Positions 54,140 through 62,904 of a stretch of 64,000 nucleotides of DNA are shown piece after piece. Each line of letters opens with the position of its first letter. Position 1 is the first letter of the stretch. The notes under the pieces were generated by a model. It was not told the origin of the DNA. It worked only from the letters and a program-made list of their open reading frames with translations, and did not search any database. Position numbers and translations under genes: made by a program. Source of the stretch: Tissierella praeacuta_A (GTDB lineage: Bacteria; Bacillota; Clostridia; Tissierellales; Tissierellaceae); NCBI RefSeq assembly GCF_040396155.1, contig NZ_JBEBOY010000015.1:11448-75447 (forward strand). Direction: 5' to 3'.

Positions 54140-54208
54140 ATGCTCTCCCAAAACAGTATATTTTTAGGAACTATTGGTACATAAAGGTCTGCAGTGAGTT
54201 CTCCCTGA

Positions 54209-54580
54209 TTAAATATGATCAAAGTTCATTGGTTCCCTTATAAAATATAGCAATTTATTGTTTCGTACTTCAGATGGATTTCTGCCATAAACTTTCTCAA
54301 AGGCTCTGCTGAAAGCTTCCCTTGATTCGTATCCATATTTTATACCTATGTCCACAATAGGGATGTTCGTATATACTAATTCCTTTGTCGCTTCCGTCAT
54401 CCTTCTTTTCCTTATATAGTCTTTAAGTGAATCCCCTACTGCATTTTTGAAAATACGATGGAAATGATAAAGAGAGTATCCCGCTTCCTTTGCGACAGAA
54501 GATAAATCAATATCGTAATATAAATGGCTTTCTATATAATTTATTGCTTTTTCTAAAGAATATATATAAGACATATTCAT
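54209..54580 (-). CDS. Stand-alone AraC-type DNA-binding domain
   Basis: 123 residues made almost only of the two AraC helix-turn-helix motifs: LSSVAKEAGYSLYHFHRIFKNAVG and YGYESREAFSRAFEKVYGRNPSEVR. It ends in EPMNFDHI with no effector domain, so it may be the N-terminal piece of an AraC-GyrI protein that lost its ligand domain, or a short regulator. The ATG at 54580 follows AAGGTGATGA. It is nine bases downstream of the broken transglutaminase gene. Confidence 0.8.
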   Translation of the reverse strand: MNMSYIYSLEKAINYIESHLYYDIDLSSVAKEAGYSLYHFHRIFKNAVGDSLKDYIRKRRMTEATKELVYTNIPIVDIGIKYGYESREAFSRAFEKVYGRNPSEVRNNKLLYFIREPMNFDHI

Positions 54581-54588
54581 TCATCACC

Positions 54589-55479
54589 TTATTCCAGACT
54601 ATTTATAACTTCACTTAAATCATCGGGTACTTTTATTTTATCATTAGTTTGAACATATTTGTATAAGGCCTCAAAATTATTATCTACGTTTAACCCAAGT
54701 ATGGATAGTTCATCCATAACTTTATAATCTCTTTCTGTCCATTCTTCTATTGGAAGGGTCTTGTACCCTTTCCACATATCCCAAGGCTGCATGGGCATCT
54801 TTAGTAATGAATTAACATCAATGATTAGATTACATCTTAAATAATCATCTCCCCACCATTTAAAAATTCCGAATAACTCAGGATTAAGCCTTCCTTCTCT
54901 ACACAATAACCAAGCTCTTGGTTCTGTTATAAAATAATTCTCACTTACATCCAAAGGATCGAAAGGCAATTGAAGTGCTCTTTGCTGAAGAACATCTAAT
55001 TGTGCATCTACCATTACCCACTTTTTCTTCTCTCCATTCCAGTATTCAAGTACCCAGTGATCGATATACTTATCTTTTACAAGATAGCTTGCAAAACCTC
55101 GCCTTGCTCTAGCAAGTATACCAGCTTCACGGAAAAGGGCTGCAGCAACTACGGAAAAGTCACGGCATATAGATATCATTTTATTTCTATTTATTCTCTG
55201 CTGAGATACATGAGTAAAACCTAGCTTATTTAAGAAAATAAGTTTATCCTCAAAGCTTCGTATGAATGGTTCCTTCTTTCTTTCATCTCAGAGTTCTAAT
55301 CCATAAGCTCCACTCCAATGCTGATGTAATAGGATATTTTGTACATATGTAACAATAATTTTAATATCCTTTGGTATATCTGTAACCATATGTTTCATTG
55401 TTTTAATTTCTGTCATAATATCATGCTCTTGATAAAATTTAAGAGTATCTTTCATTACAGTCTTCACTTCAATCATCAA
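54589..55479 (-). pseudogene. Transglutaminase-like protein gene interrupted by one in-frame TGA
   Basis: The frame from 55479 reads MMIEVKTVMKDTLKFYQEHD...HQHWSGAYGLEL, then TGA (55288-55290), and continues in the same frame as DERKKEPFIRSFEDKLIFLN...ICRDFSVVAAALFREAGI to a stop at 54589. The second part has the papain-like transglutaminase core: the nucleophile C in SICRDFSV, and HWVLEYWNGEKKKWVMVDAQLD with catalytic His and Asp. Homologues normally have a serine-like residue where the TGA stands (an LxSxER context from memory), so TCA to TGA is the simplest explanation. The 3' part could still be made from M at 55179. Confidence 0.75.
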
Positions 55480-55596
55480 TTAAATACCAAATTTCTTTCT
55501 CTATATTAATATAATTATAATGTGCCAGCCAATGATAATGAGTGATATTTTGTGCGGTTTTAATTAGTACTTCTATATCATAAATACTAATGAAAC

Positions 55597-55655
55597 AAAA
55601 AATGCACCCTAATATCTTATTGACATTTTAATGTCTATAATTTTAGAGTGCATCT
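55597..55655 (-). terminator. Terminator downstream of the domain remnant
   Basis: Interrupted stem with outer arms GATGCAC/GTGCATT and inner GACATT/AATGTC; T tract TTTTTTG on the minus strand. Confidence 0.75.
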
Positions 55656-55683
55656 TTAAATCATAATTTACTAAAATTTAATT

Positions 55684-55975
55684 TTAATTGTCTAAGATTT
55701 CAAAATCTCCTATTCCTTCTCCATTATTATATTTAAACTCTAATTTAATTTTTAAATCTTTATAGCCTTCTGATTTTATAATAATTATATTATCACCTAT
55801 TTTGAATGTATTGTCCTTTTTATCTCCATCTCTCAAAGATAAATAGTCCATTGTTGTAAACCATACTCTATTGTCCTAACTGAATGATGGATCCCCAGTT
55901 ACCCCACACTCTACCTCATTTACTATTACCTTATTTATAGATTTTAAATAGTCATTATCTCTTATATGAAATGAT
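55684..55975 (-). pseudogene. Remnant of a haemoglobin-interacting-type (HID) surface domain
   Basis: The minus strand reads NDYLKSINKVIVNEVECGVTGDPSFS, a TAG stop, and in the same frame DNRVWFTTMDYLSLRDGDKKDNTFKIGDNIIIIKSEGYKDLKIKLEFKYNN (to be read as two parts) to a stop at 55684. The YLKSINKVIVNE, LSLRDG and GDNIIIIKSEGYKD pieces match the repeat found in Clostridial surface proteins carrying the haemoglobin-interacting domain as I remember it. There is no start codon and no signal peptide. The rest of the host protein is gone. Confidence 0.6.
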
Positions 55976-56202
55976 TAATTAACAAAAATATATTTAAAAA
56001 ACAAATCAATCTCTTAAATTTTTTCTAAAAATAGAATAAAATTAATCTCTCATGATGCAAAAAATCCCCTTATGATTTAGTAGTTTTTACAAAAACTAAA
56101 CCTAAAGAGGTTTTAATTATAAATTGCAACAATAATAACAAACTATTTTTTCATAAATTAATAAATGGAATTGACGATACATTTTCATTATAAGTTAACT
56201 AA
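55976..56202. other. Intergenic stretch
   Basis: AT-rich DNA between the domain remnant and the anti-sigma gene. No feature recognised apart from a short CCCCTTATG/AAACCTAAAGAGG region without a clear stem. Confidence 0.4.
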
Positions 56203-56907
56203 CTATTCCGCCGTAAAATTAACTTCCCAATTACCTTTAATTTCTATAGGAGCTTCAGCTTTTTTATGTCCATAAAAAGATTCTATCATTAATATATACT
56301 TATTACCTGAACTTAATTCTTCTTTATTAATAATCAAGTTAGCTTTAAACTTTTTGTTACTTGAATCTTGGCTTTCTATTTCTGTTAATAAGTTATCCTT
56401 ATCTTCAATTTCAAAGCTGTAATCTTCTTTTGAAATCGCTTCTATTTGAATTTTTTTATGATTAATTTCACTACCTGAACTATCAATAATTTTAAATTTA
56501 CCTATAGTTAAAGCTTCAATAACATTAAATGGGGCTTCATTTATATCTTTAAAAGTAACTTCTATTTGTAATAATACCTTATTTGATTCTACAATGAGAT
56601 TTGATGTACTAATATCAACTTCTTCTGTAGCTTGTTCATACTCAATACCCGTTATAGCACCATTCCAATTAGTAATATCTTTGAAAAATCCTTTTATAGA
56701 ATTTGCTAAAGTAGGATTATTTACTACTATTAAACTAATTGATAGTATAAATACAGCTGCTACTCCTGCTACCTTCTTTATATGTTTATTCATTTTATTT
56801 CCTTTTTTAATTTCTAAACTCGCCTTTTGTATTCCCATCTTACTTATTTTATGTAACTCTTTCGGAATCTCAATGTTATCTAATTCTCGTTTAATTATCT
56901 TTTTCAT
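56203..56907 (-). CDS. Membrane anti-sigma factor (DUF4179-like)
   Basis: 234 residues: a short cytosolic N-terminal helix region (1-45) that would bind the sigma factor, one membrane segment (about 46-64, VAGVAAVFILSISLIVV) and an outside domain of about 165 residues with a beta-rich pattern. It overlaps the sigma gene by 17 bases, the usual sigma/anti-sigma arrangement. The DUF4179 assignment is from general resemblance (IKGFFKDITNWNG, NLIVESNKVLLQIEV). The signal it senses is unknown. Confidence 0.75.
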   Translation of the reverse strand: MKKIIKRELDNIEIPKELHKISKMGIQKASLEIKKGNKMNKHIKKVAGVAAVFILSISLIVVNNPTLANSIKGFFKDITNWNGAITGIEYEQATEEVDISTSNLIVESNKVLLQIEVTFKDINEAPFNVIEALTIGKFKIIDSSGSEINHKKIQIEAISKEDYSFEIEDKDNLLTEIESQDSSNKKFKANLIINKEELSSGNKYILMIESFYGHKKAEAPIEIKGNWEVNFTAE

Positions 56908-57418
56908 AAAATTTAACCTCCTTTGCTTTTTTTCTAAGCTTATCTAATGCTCGATATAAAATAGATTTTCCAGTCCCTAACGGAACTTCTAATATCTCTG
57001 ATATTTCTTTAAAGGTATACTCATAATAATATTTTAGGATAACAATACTTTTTTCATCTTCATTTAATGTATCCATAAGTTCATCTAATGTTAATTTAAG
57101 AGGAATATCTTCGTCATATAACTCCATATATTCTACATAATCTAGATTTAATTGAACTATATTTTTATTTTTTCTTATATGATCAATAGCACAATTGATT
57201 GCAATCTTAGTTAACCAAGTTTTAAAGTACTCTGTATTCTTTAAGGAACTCAAGTTTTTGAACGAACGATATGCAGTTTCTTGAATTACGTCCAAAGCAT
57301 CTTCTTTATTCTTTACATATAAAAAAGCAATGCGATATAGTTCTTCTTCATATGTTTGAAAAAGCTTCAAAAATGCTTTCTCATTACCCATTTGAGCTTT
57401 TTTCACTAACATATCCAT
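56891..57418 (-). CDS. ECF-type RNA polymerase sigma factor
   Basis: Extracytoplasmic-function sigma factor of about 175 residues. Region 2: AFLKLFQTYEEELYRIAFLYVKNKEDALDVIQETAYRSFKNL; region 4: LKYYYEYTFKEISEILEVPLGTGKSILYRALDKLRK. I chose the ATG at 57418, preceded by AAGGAAGGTG with six-base spacing; a longer frame from 57469 would add 17 non-family residues. Co-transcribed with its anti-sigma gene, so probably autoregulated. Confidence 0.93.
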   Translation of the reverse strand: MDMLVKKAQMGNEKAFLKLFQTYEEELYRIAFLYVKNKEDALDVIQETAYRSFKNLSSLKNTEYFKTWLTKIAINCAIDHIRKNKNIVQLNLDYVEYMELYDEDIPLKLTLDELMDTLNEDEKSIVILKYYYEYTFKEISEILEVPLGTGKSILYRALDKLRKKAKEVKFYEKDN

Positions 57419-57780
57419 ATTAATCACCTTCCTTTCTTTATCTTTAGGTTTACAATTATTAGACGGCAATAGCCTTAATTTGGCTTAATATTTAACAAAA
57501 TAAAAAATAAAGAGTAAAATAATATACTCCCCTTATAGTAGACAGTTAAAATACTAAAGATTGTTTACTACAAAGAGGAGTATATAACCCTAAACTTAGG
57601 ATCTTTATTTTCTATATTTAATTTCAGTTTCAAATAAAATAAATGCATCAAGATTTTTATAGCAATATCTCAATGCATTTGTAGTAGTTTTAATTTTTAT
57701 CTATAATATTTGAACTATTTGCGATGTGTTAGATGCGCAAAATATAATATTGTGACTTTAAGATACCCATAATGTGAGAA
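57419..57780. other. Intergenic stretch with a long imperfect inverted repeat
   Basis: Holds the inverted repeat 57522-57585 (see below) and the sigma-gene promoter region. Two copies of AATGCAT (about 57641 and 57670) suggest a small hairpin; no gene is seen. Confidence 0.45.
57522..57585. repeat. Imperfect inverted repeat, 9 + 13 paired bases
   Basis: Arms ATATACTCC...TAGTAGACA and TGTTTACTAC...GGAGTATAT around an 18-base centre. On the minus strand GGGGAGTATATT precedes a T-rich tract, so it could end transcription from the unknown gene at 57781-58407. The length and symmetry also fit a miniature element or the paired ends of a lost insertion sequence. Confidence 0.5.
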
Positions 57781-58407
57781 TTACAATTCTTCATCAGTAA
57801 AAGTTAATGTGACTACCTGGACTAAATCCATTCCACCAAACTCAGACGGATAAAAATAGTCTTGGAGAGAATGACTTCTCATACTTGTACCACTATCATA
57901 AACCATAAGAGCAATAGGAATTTCTTTATTGACTTCTATCTTCTGGAATTCCTCCAAAAAAGTTTTAGTAGATGCTATTGCTTCTGAATCGAGTATGATT
58001 TCATCTGTTTTATATGAAGCTCTTCCAGCAGCATTTATATTGAAATCAATTGAGTAATTTTCTTTTAGCTGCATTGTAAAAGTTCCAGTCAATTGCTCGA
58101 TGGGTTCTCTATCTGTGCCTATTGAAATAGCTCCTCCGCCAATATTACTCCAATTTTCTCCACTTTCAAGCCTGTAAACATTTACATTTAAAGTTATTGC
58201 CTCTTTTGGTGCATGAAAATAAATAATTTGTGAATTGCCTTCCATTCCAAAGGACTGCAATATATATTTCTCACTTTCTGATAATTTGTATGGTCTAATT
58301 CCTTCCTTGGTTAAGAATTTATATCCATCTGTATTGTTGAAACAAACGATTAAAAACAATACAATGACAAATATCAGTATTGATAAAAAAAGTATTTTCT
58401 TTCTCAT
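57781..58407 (-). CDS. Membrane-anchored protein of unknown function
   Basis: 208 residues with a single N-terminal hydrophobic segment (about 5-24, FLSILIFVIVLFLIVCF) and an outside domain. Sequence such as KEAITLNVNVYRLESGENWSNIGGGAISIG and ENYSIDFNINAAGRASYKT suggests a beta-sandwich. I do not recognise a family. The start MRKKILF has a GGAGG-type site. It is single and not part of a clear operon. Confidence 0.7.
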   Translation of the reverse strand: MRKKILFLSILIFVIVLFLIVCFNNTDGYKFLTKEGIRPYKLSESEKYILQSFGMEGNSQIIYFHAPKEAITLNVNVYRLESGENWSNIGGGAISIGTDREPIEQLTGTFTMQLKENYSIDFNINAAGRASYKTDEIILDSEAIASTKTFLEEFQKIEVNKEIPIALMVYDSGTSMRSHSLQDYFYPSEFGGMDLVQVVTLTFTDEEL

Positions 58408-59007
58408 AGTATTCCTCCATTTAATTTAATTGCATATAAATATAGTTATGTTCATTAATAGTATATAATTCGCCCAGCAATTTATCAACCTAACTTTTCT
58501 ACCTTTCCATTATCATCTGAATTATGCTCTCAACGTATCTTGAAAGTACGATAATGATATCGTAAGTATTTGGTCCCCTTGGTAGAAGGGATATTTCTGG
58601 ATTTATACCATTTTTTCTACAATTCTTTCAAGATTCCATATCTACTGTTACATATAGACAAAAGCTATTTCAATGGCTCACAACTTCTTATTCTTGCTAA
58701 TATATCCAATACTTTTCGTATCAAATTTATAAGCAACAAAACCCTCCAATGATTATTTATTTAAAGGCTTTCTTCATTACAATTTAAAGTATAATCTATA
58801 CCACCTATTACAATATTTATGATATTATTATATATACAGTACTGTGAAAGTCGAACTTTATGTATAATCTCTTATCTATTTTTAAAAAGTACATATGTAG
58901 ATCTATGGGATAATGAAGAAAAGCAGTATAAAATCAAAGCATAGGGCAAATAGGGCAAAATGAAACAAATGTACAATATAAGATTAATATCTAAGGAGGA
59001 TTTGTAA
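58408..59007. other. 600-base gap before the LRR gene
   Basis: AT-rich DNA. A short open frame at about 58570-58752 has no ribosome site or family resemblance and I do not call it. The repeat AGGGCAAATAGGGCAAA lies near 58943-58960 upstream of the LRR gene. No RNA motif or terminator was recognised. Confidence 0.45.
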
Positions 59008-59646
59008 ATGAAAAGATACCTTACTGTTATTATAGCTGGCATTTGTATAATATGGCTAGGTGTAAATTATAATCAAGATAGAACCAATCAATTAACTCAA
59101 AATTCTAACAGTACAATAAATAATCACAATAATGATTTCATTACCTTTTCAGATCCTTATTTAGAACAAGCAATTAGAGAAAAAACATCAAAAATAACAG
59201 GTAAAATATATGAATCTGATTTGGAAAATATTACTGTACTTGAAATTACTTCAGCTAATATTAAAGATTTAAGTGGAATTGAGAATCTAAGTAATTTAGA
59301 AGAGTTAGACCTGTCATGGAATGATATTAGGGATATAAGTAGCATGAGTAATTTGACTAATTTAGTTAAGTTAAATCTAGCTTACAATGATATTCATGAT
59401 ATAAGGTCATTAAATAATTTAAAGAATTTAACTCAACTGAATATAAGTCATACTTTGATAGAGGATATAACCCCTTTAAGTAATCTATCAGATTTGACTA
59501 TACTTAATATTTCACGTTGTGAGCATATTGATTATACAAATATTAATATGTTAGGAGGCTTAAGCAATTTAACTGATTCTTTCCCTCCATTCGAGATGAT
59601 ATACTATTCGTCTTTGTCGTGCTTAATTTACTACTTTAGTGATTAA
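59008..59646 (+). CDS. Short leucine-rich-repeat surface protein
   Basis: 212 residues: an N-terminal hydrophobic segment (about 4-20), a cap region with FITFSDPYLEQAIREKTSK as in internalin-like proteins, then about five 22-residue LRRs (ENLSNLEELDLSWNDIRDISSM, SNLTNLVKLNLAYNDIHDIRSL, NNLKNLTQLNISHTLIEDITPL and so on). The end, SFPPFEMIYYSSLSCLIYYFSD, does not look like a repeat and suggests a frameshift or truncation at about residue 188. ATG behind AAGGAGG. It probably acts in binding proteins at the cell surface. Confidence 0.85.
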   Translation: MKRYLTVIIAGICIIWLGVNYNQDRTNQLTQNSNSTINNHNNDFITFSDPYLEQAIREKTSKITGKIYESDLENITVLEITSANIKDLSGIENLSNLEELDLSWNDIRDISSMSNLTNLVKLNLAYNDIHDIRSLNNLKNLTQLNISHTLIEDITPLSNLSDLTILNISRCEHIDYTNINMLGGLSNLTDSFPPFEMIYYSSLSCLIYYFSD

Positions 59647-59868
59647 TTGCACGTAATAAAAGCTTCAAGAAACTCCTTTAATATCTAGCCATAGAAAAAT
59701 GGCAACCTAAGCAAGTGATCCGCCTGTTTAAATTGCCTTATTACTAGATGCTTATATTATAACAAACACGAAGTATCATATGATAACACTGTCTTGTCCA
59801 TCTTTTTATTATCCTTAACCGATCTGCTATTAATCATTGAACTCTTTATTTCTAATGAATACACAAAA

Positions 59869-59908
59869 ATACACCTTAGTAAAGATATCTATCTTCCTAT
59901 AGGTGTAT
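59869..59908 (-). terminator. Terminator of the opp operon
   Basis: Eight-base arms ATACACCT / AGGTGTAT with a 24-base interior, A- and T-tracts on the outer sides; 15 bases past the OppF stop. Confidence 0.85.
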
Positions 59909-59922
59909 TAAAAACATTAATA

Positions 59923-60879
59923 TTATTCTATATTAATTGCATCTATTGCAGTAATTTCTTTTCTATATTGTTCTAGTTCACATTGATTTCCATAAATAAA
60001 ATGTCCTTCAATAATTTCTTCCCAAACTGGTTTATCTACAGAGTAATCATGAACTGACGGATCATAAACAATTAGCTTTTTCTTCTTTTCTATTTCTGGA
60101 TCTGGCTGTGGTACTGCCGATAGTAAAGCTTTTGTATATGGATGTAAAGGATGTCTAAATAATTCTTCAGATTCTGCTAATTCCACTATTCTACCTTTAC
60201 TTATAACTGCAATTCTATCAGATATAAAACGTACTACAGATAAATCATGAGAAATGAATAAATATGTTAATCCTTTATCTTTTTTAAGTTCATTTAGTAA
60301 ATTAAGAACCTGTGCACGAATAGAAACATCTAATGCTGATATCGGTTCATCTGCTACTATAAACTCTGGTTCCATAACTAACGCTCTTGCTATACCAATA
60401 CGTTGTCTTTGTCCACCTGAAAATTCATGTGGAAAACGAGAAGCAAATTCCGGTAAAAGACCTACTTCAAGTAACGCATTCCGAACCTTTTCTTCACGGT
60501 CTTTCTCATCTTTATATAAATGAAAGTTTAACAACCCTTCTGATATTATATATTCAACTTTTGCTCTTTCGTTTAGAGAAGCCATAGGATCTTGAAATAT
60601 CATCTGACATTTTCTGATAACTTCTTCATCTAATTCTTTAGAAATCTTACCATTTATCTTTTGTCCTTTAAAATAAATCTCACCTGATGACGTTGGATTC
60701 AATCTTAATATAGCACGACCTATGGTAGTTTTTCCAGAACCTGACTCTCCTACTAAAGAAAATGTTTCACCTTTATAAATATCAAAGTTAACATCGTCTA
60801 CTGCTACAAACTTTTTTTTACCTTTTCCAAATGCTATCTGTAAATCTTTTAATTCAACTAATTTTTCTCTTTCTGACAT
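59923..60879 (-). CDS. oppF: OppF, oligopeptide ABC transporter ATPase
   Basis: ATPase of the peptide importer, 318 residues. Walker A GESGSGKTT, signature FSGGQRQR, Walker B FIVADEPISALD, H-loop LFISHDL. C-terminal HPLHPYTKALLSAVPQPDP is the diagnostic OppD/F extension. It is the last gene of oppA-oppB-oppC-oppD-oppF, four bases after oppD. Confidence 0.95.
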   Translation of the reverse strand: MSEREKLVELKDLQIAFGKGKKKFVAVDDVNFDIYKGETFSLVGESGSGKTTIGRAILRLNPTSSGEIYFKGQKINGKISKELDEEVIRKCQMIFQDPMASLNERAKVEYIISEGLLNFHLYKDEKDREEKVRNALLEVGLLPEFASRFPHEFSGGQRQRIGIARALVMEPEFIVADEPISALDVSIRAQVLNLLNELKKDKGLTYLFISHDLSVVRFISDRIAVISKGRIVELAESEELFRHPLHPYTKALLSAVPQPDPEIEKKKKLIVYDPSVHDYSVDKPVWEEIIEGHFIYGNQCELEQYRKEITAIDAINIE

Positions 60880-60883
60880 CCTC

Positions 60884-61930
60884 TTAACTCCTCTCTATAT
60901 TATGATTGTGAGCACGCAATCTCTGAATAGTCTCTGGCTGCTCTATCTTTGGAGCTCTTGGATCTAAATACCAAGTTTTTGCCTTGTGAGTTTCGGATAT
61001 ACTAAAGAATGGTGGTTCCTTTACAAAATCTATTGCTAGTGCTCTTTTATTACGAGGAGCAAATGCATCACCTTTTATTTCATGGAATAAATTTGGTGGA
61101 GTTCCCTCTATTGATGGCAATGCTTCACCTTTTACAGTTAACTGAGGTAATGATGACAATAATGCCCAAGTATATGGATGCCATGCATCATAAAATATCT
61201 CATTTAGAAGTCCATATTCTACTATTTGACCAGCATACATAACTGCCACACGTTCAGCCACATTGGCTACAACACCTAAATCATGAGTTATATATATAAC
61301 TGTCATGTTTAATTCTCTCTGTAAACTACGGATTAAATCCAAAATCTGTGCTTGAATTGTAACATCTAAAGCTGTAGTTGGCTCATCACAAATTAATATT
61401 TTGGGAAGACAAGCTACTGCTATTGCAATAACCACACGCTGCCTCATACCACCTGAAAATTCATGTGGATACTGATTGTAACGACGCTCTGGATCATCAA
61501 TTCCTACTTTCGCTAACATATTAATTGCAACTTTCTTAGCATCTTCTCCTTTTAAACCTTGATGTAACTCTACACTTTCCTGAATCTGTTTTCCTATAAT
61601 CTTTAATGGATTAAGTGAGGTCATAGGATCCTGCATTACCATAGCTATCTCTTTACCTCTAATATTAAGCCATTCTTTCTCTGTCTTATATTTTGAAATA
61701 TCTTCTCCTTTGTACATAATAGATCCATTGGTAACACTACCGTTGGCATCTAACATACCTACAAAGGACTTTGTAAATACTGATTTTCCCGAACCTGATT
61801 CTCCTACAATTGCTAATGCTTCACCTTCATATAAATCTAGAGAACAGTTACGGATTGCCTTTAATTTTTGTCCGCGTAGACTAAATTCAATCTCCACATC
61901 TTTTGTGGATAAAATTGGTTCCTTTTTCAT
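60884..61930 (-). CDS. oppD: OppD, oligopeptide ABC transporter ATPase
   Basis: 348 residues. Walker A GESGSGKSV, signature FSGGMRQR, Walker B ILICDEPTTALD, H-loop YITHDLG. The C-terminal region contains LSSLPQLTVKGEALPSIEGTPPNLF, the OppD extension. The cysteine cluster often seen there is not present. It follows oppC by 23 bases. Confidence 0.95.
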   Translation of the reverse strand: MKKEPILSTKDVEIEFSLRGQKLKAIRNCSLDLYEGEALAIVGESGSGKSVFTKSFVGMLDANGSVTNGSIMYKGEDISKYKTEKEWLNIRGKEIAMVMQDPMTSLNPLKIIGKQIQESVELHQGLKGEDAKKVAINMLAKVGIDDPERRYNQYPHEFSGGMRQRVVIAIAVACLPKILICDEPTTALDVTIQAQILDLIRSLQRELNMTVIYITHDLGVVANVAERVAVMYAGQIVEYGLLNEIFYDAWHPYTWALLSSLPQLTVKGEALPSIEGTPPNLFHEIKGDAFAPRNKRALAIDFVKEPPFFSISETHKAKTWYLDPRAPKIEQPETIQRLRAHNHNIERS

Positions 61931-61953
61931 TAATTCTCCTCCTGTTCTTAAAC

Positions 61954-62904
61954 TTATACATGGTTTCTTGGATCTGATGCATCAGAAAACGCATTCCCTA
62001 AAAGGTAGAATGTTATAGAAATAACAGATACAATAACTGCAGGGAATATCAATAAATATGGATAGTCCAAGAAGAATGTTCTGGCATTTCTAAGCAATAT
62101 ACCTAATGAAGGTGTATTTATATCAAGACCGAGCCCCAAATATGATAACATTGATTCTGTAGCAATTGTACTGGGTATTGACAATGCCAATCTCAGTATA
62201 ATAACACTTATTAATTGCGGCAAAATATTTTTTAATAAAATTCTCCATGTAGGTGTACCTAATGATCGAGAAGCAAGGTTATACTCTCTATCTCTATGAA
62301 TCATAACTAAGTTTCGTACATTTCTTGCCATTACTAACCAACCAAAGGCAATAAGAGATCCTGCCATAATCCAAAAACTTTGCCCTACTACAAGTGCAAT
62401 TAAAGTTAAATATATTATACTTGGAACATTATATATTAAATTATATAACTCTGTAAAAAATCTATCTAATTTTCTAACATAACCCCATATACAGCCAATA
62501 ATAACACCTAATATACACTCTCCTAAACCAACTATTAAAGCAAGTTTAATAGATATCTGAGAAGCATACCAAACTTGAGACCAATAGTCACGACCTAAGT
62601 TATCTGTTCCAAACCAATACTCAGAGTTTGGGCTGATAAATCCTTTTGTAGTATCTGGAACTAAGGATGCATAGTCATATTTGCCTATTTTTAAAGCTAT
62701 AAAAGAAAATATTACCAATGCAAGGAATACAAAACTTAATATTACTGCTGATTTTTTCTTTAAAAAGTTTTGAAATACAGATCTCCAATAGGAATAGTCT
62801 GAATATCCAATTTTTTCGGCAGCTTCTGGAGAATAATCTACAAAGTGAAAAAGCTCATCTTCATTTATTATTTCTTCATCTAATATTTTATTATGTGTAG
62901 TCAT
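61954..62904 (-). CDS. oppC: OppC, oligopeptide ABC transporter permease
   Basis: 316 residues. A long hydrophilic N-terminus (about 1-50, typical of OppC) leads to the first helix FLKKKSAVILSFVFLALVIF; six helices in all. The coupling loop is YNLASRSLGTPTWRILLKNILPQL (EAA-type), and the segment LSIPSTIATESMLSYLGLGLD is standard. Its ATG overlaps the oppB stop by one base. Confidence 0.95.
   Translation of the reverse strand: MTTHNKILDEEIINEDELFHFVDYSPEAAEKIGYSDYSYWRSVFQNFLKKKSAVILSFVFLALVIFSFIALKIGKYDYASLVPDTTKGFISPNSEYWFGTDNLGRDYWSQVWYASQISIKLALIVGLGECILGVIIGCIWGYVRKLDRFFTELYNLIYNVPSIIYLTLIALVVGQSFWIMAGSLIAFGWLVMARNVRNLVMIHRDREYNLASRSLGTPTWRILLKNILPQLISVIILRLALSIPSTIATESMLSYLGLGLDINTPSLGILLRNARTFFLDYPYLLIFPAVIVSVISITFYLLGNAFSDASDPRNHV

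Noticed and set aside
58570..58752. Short open frame on the plus strand
   Set aside because: No ribosome site, no family resemblance, and codon use not different from random AT-rich sequence.
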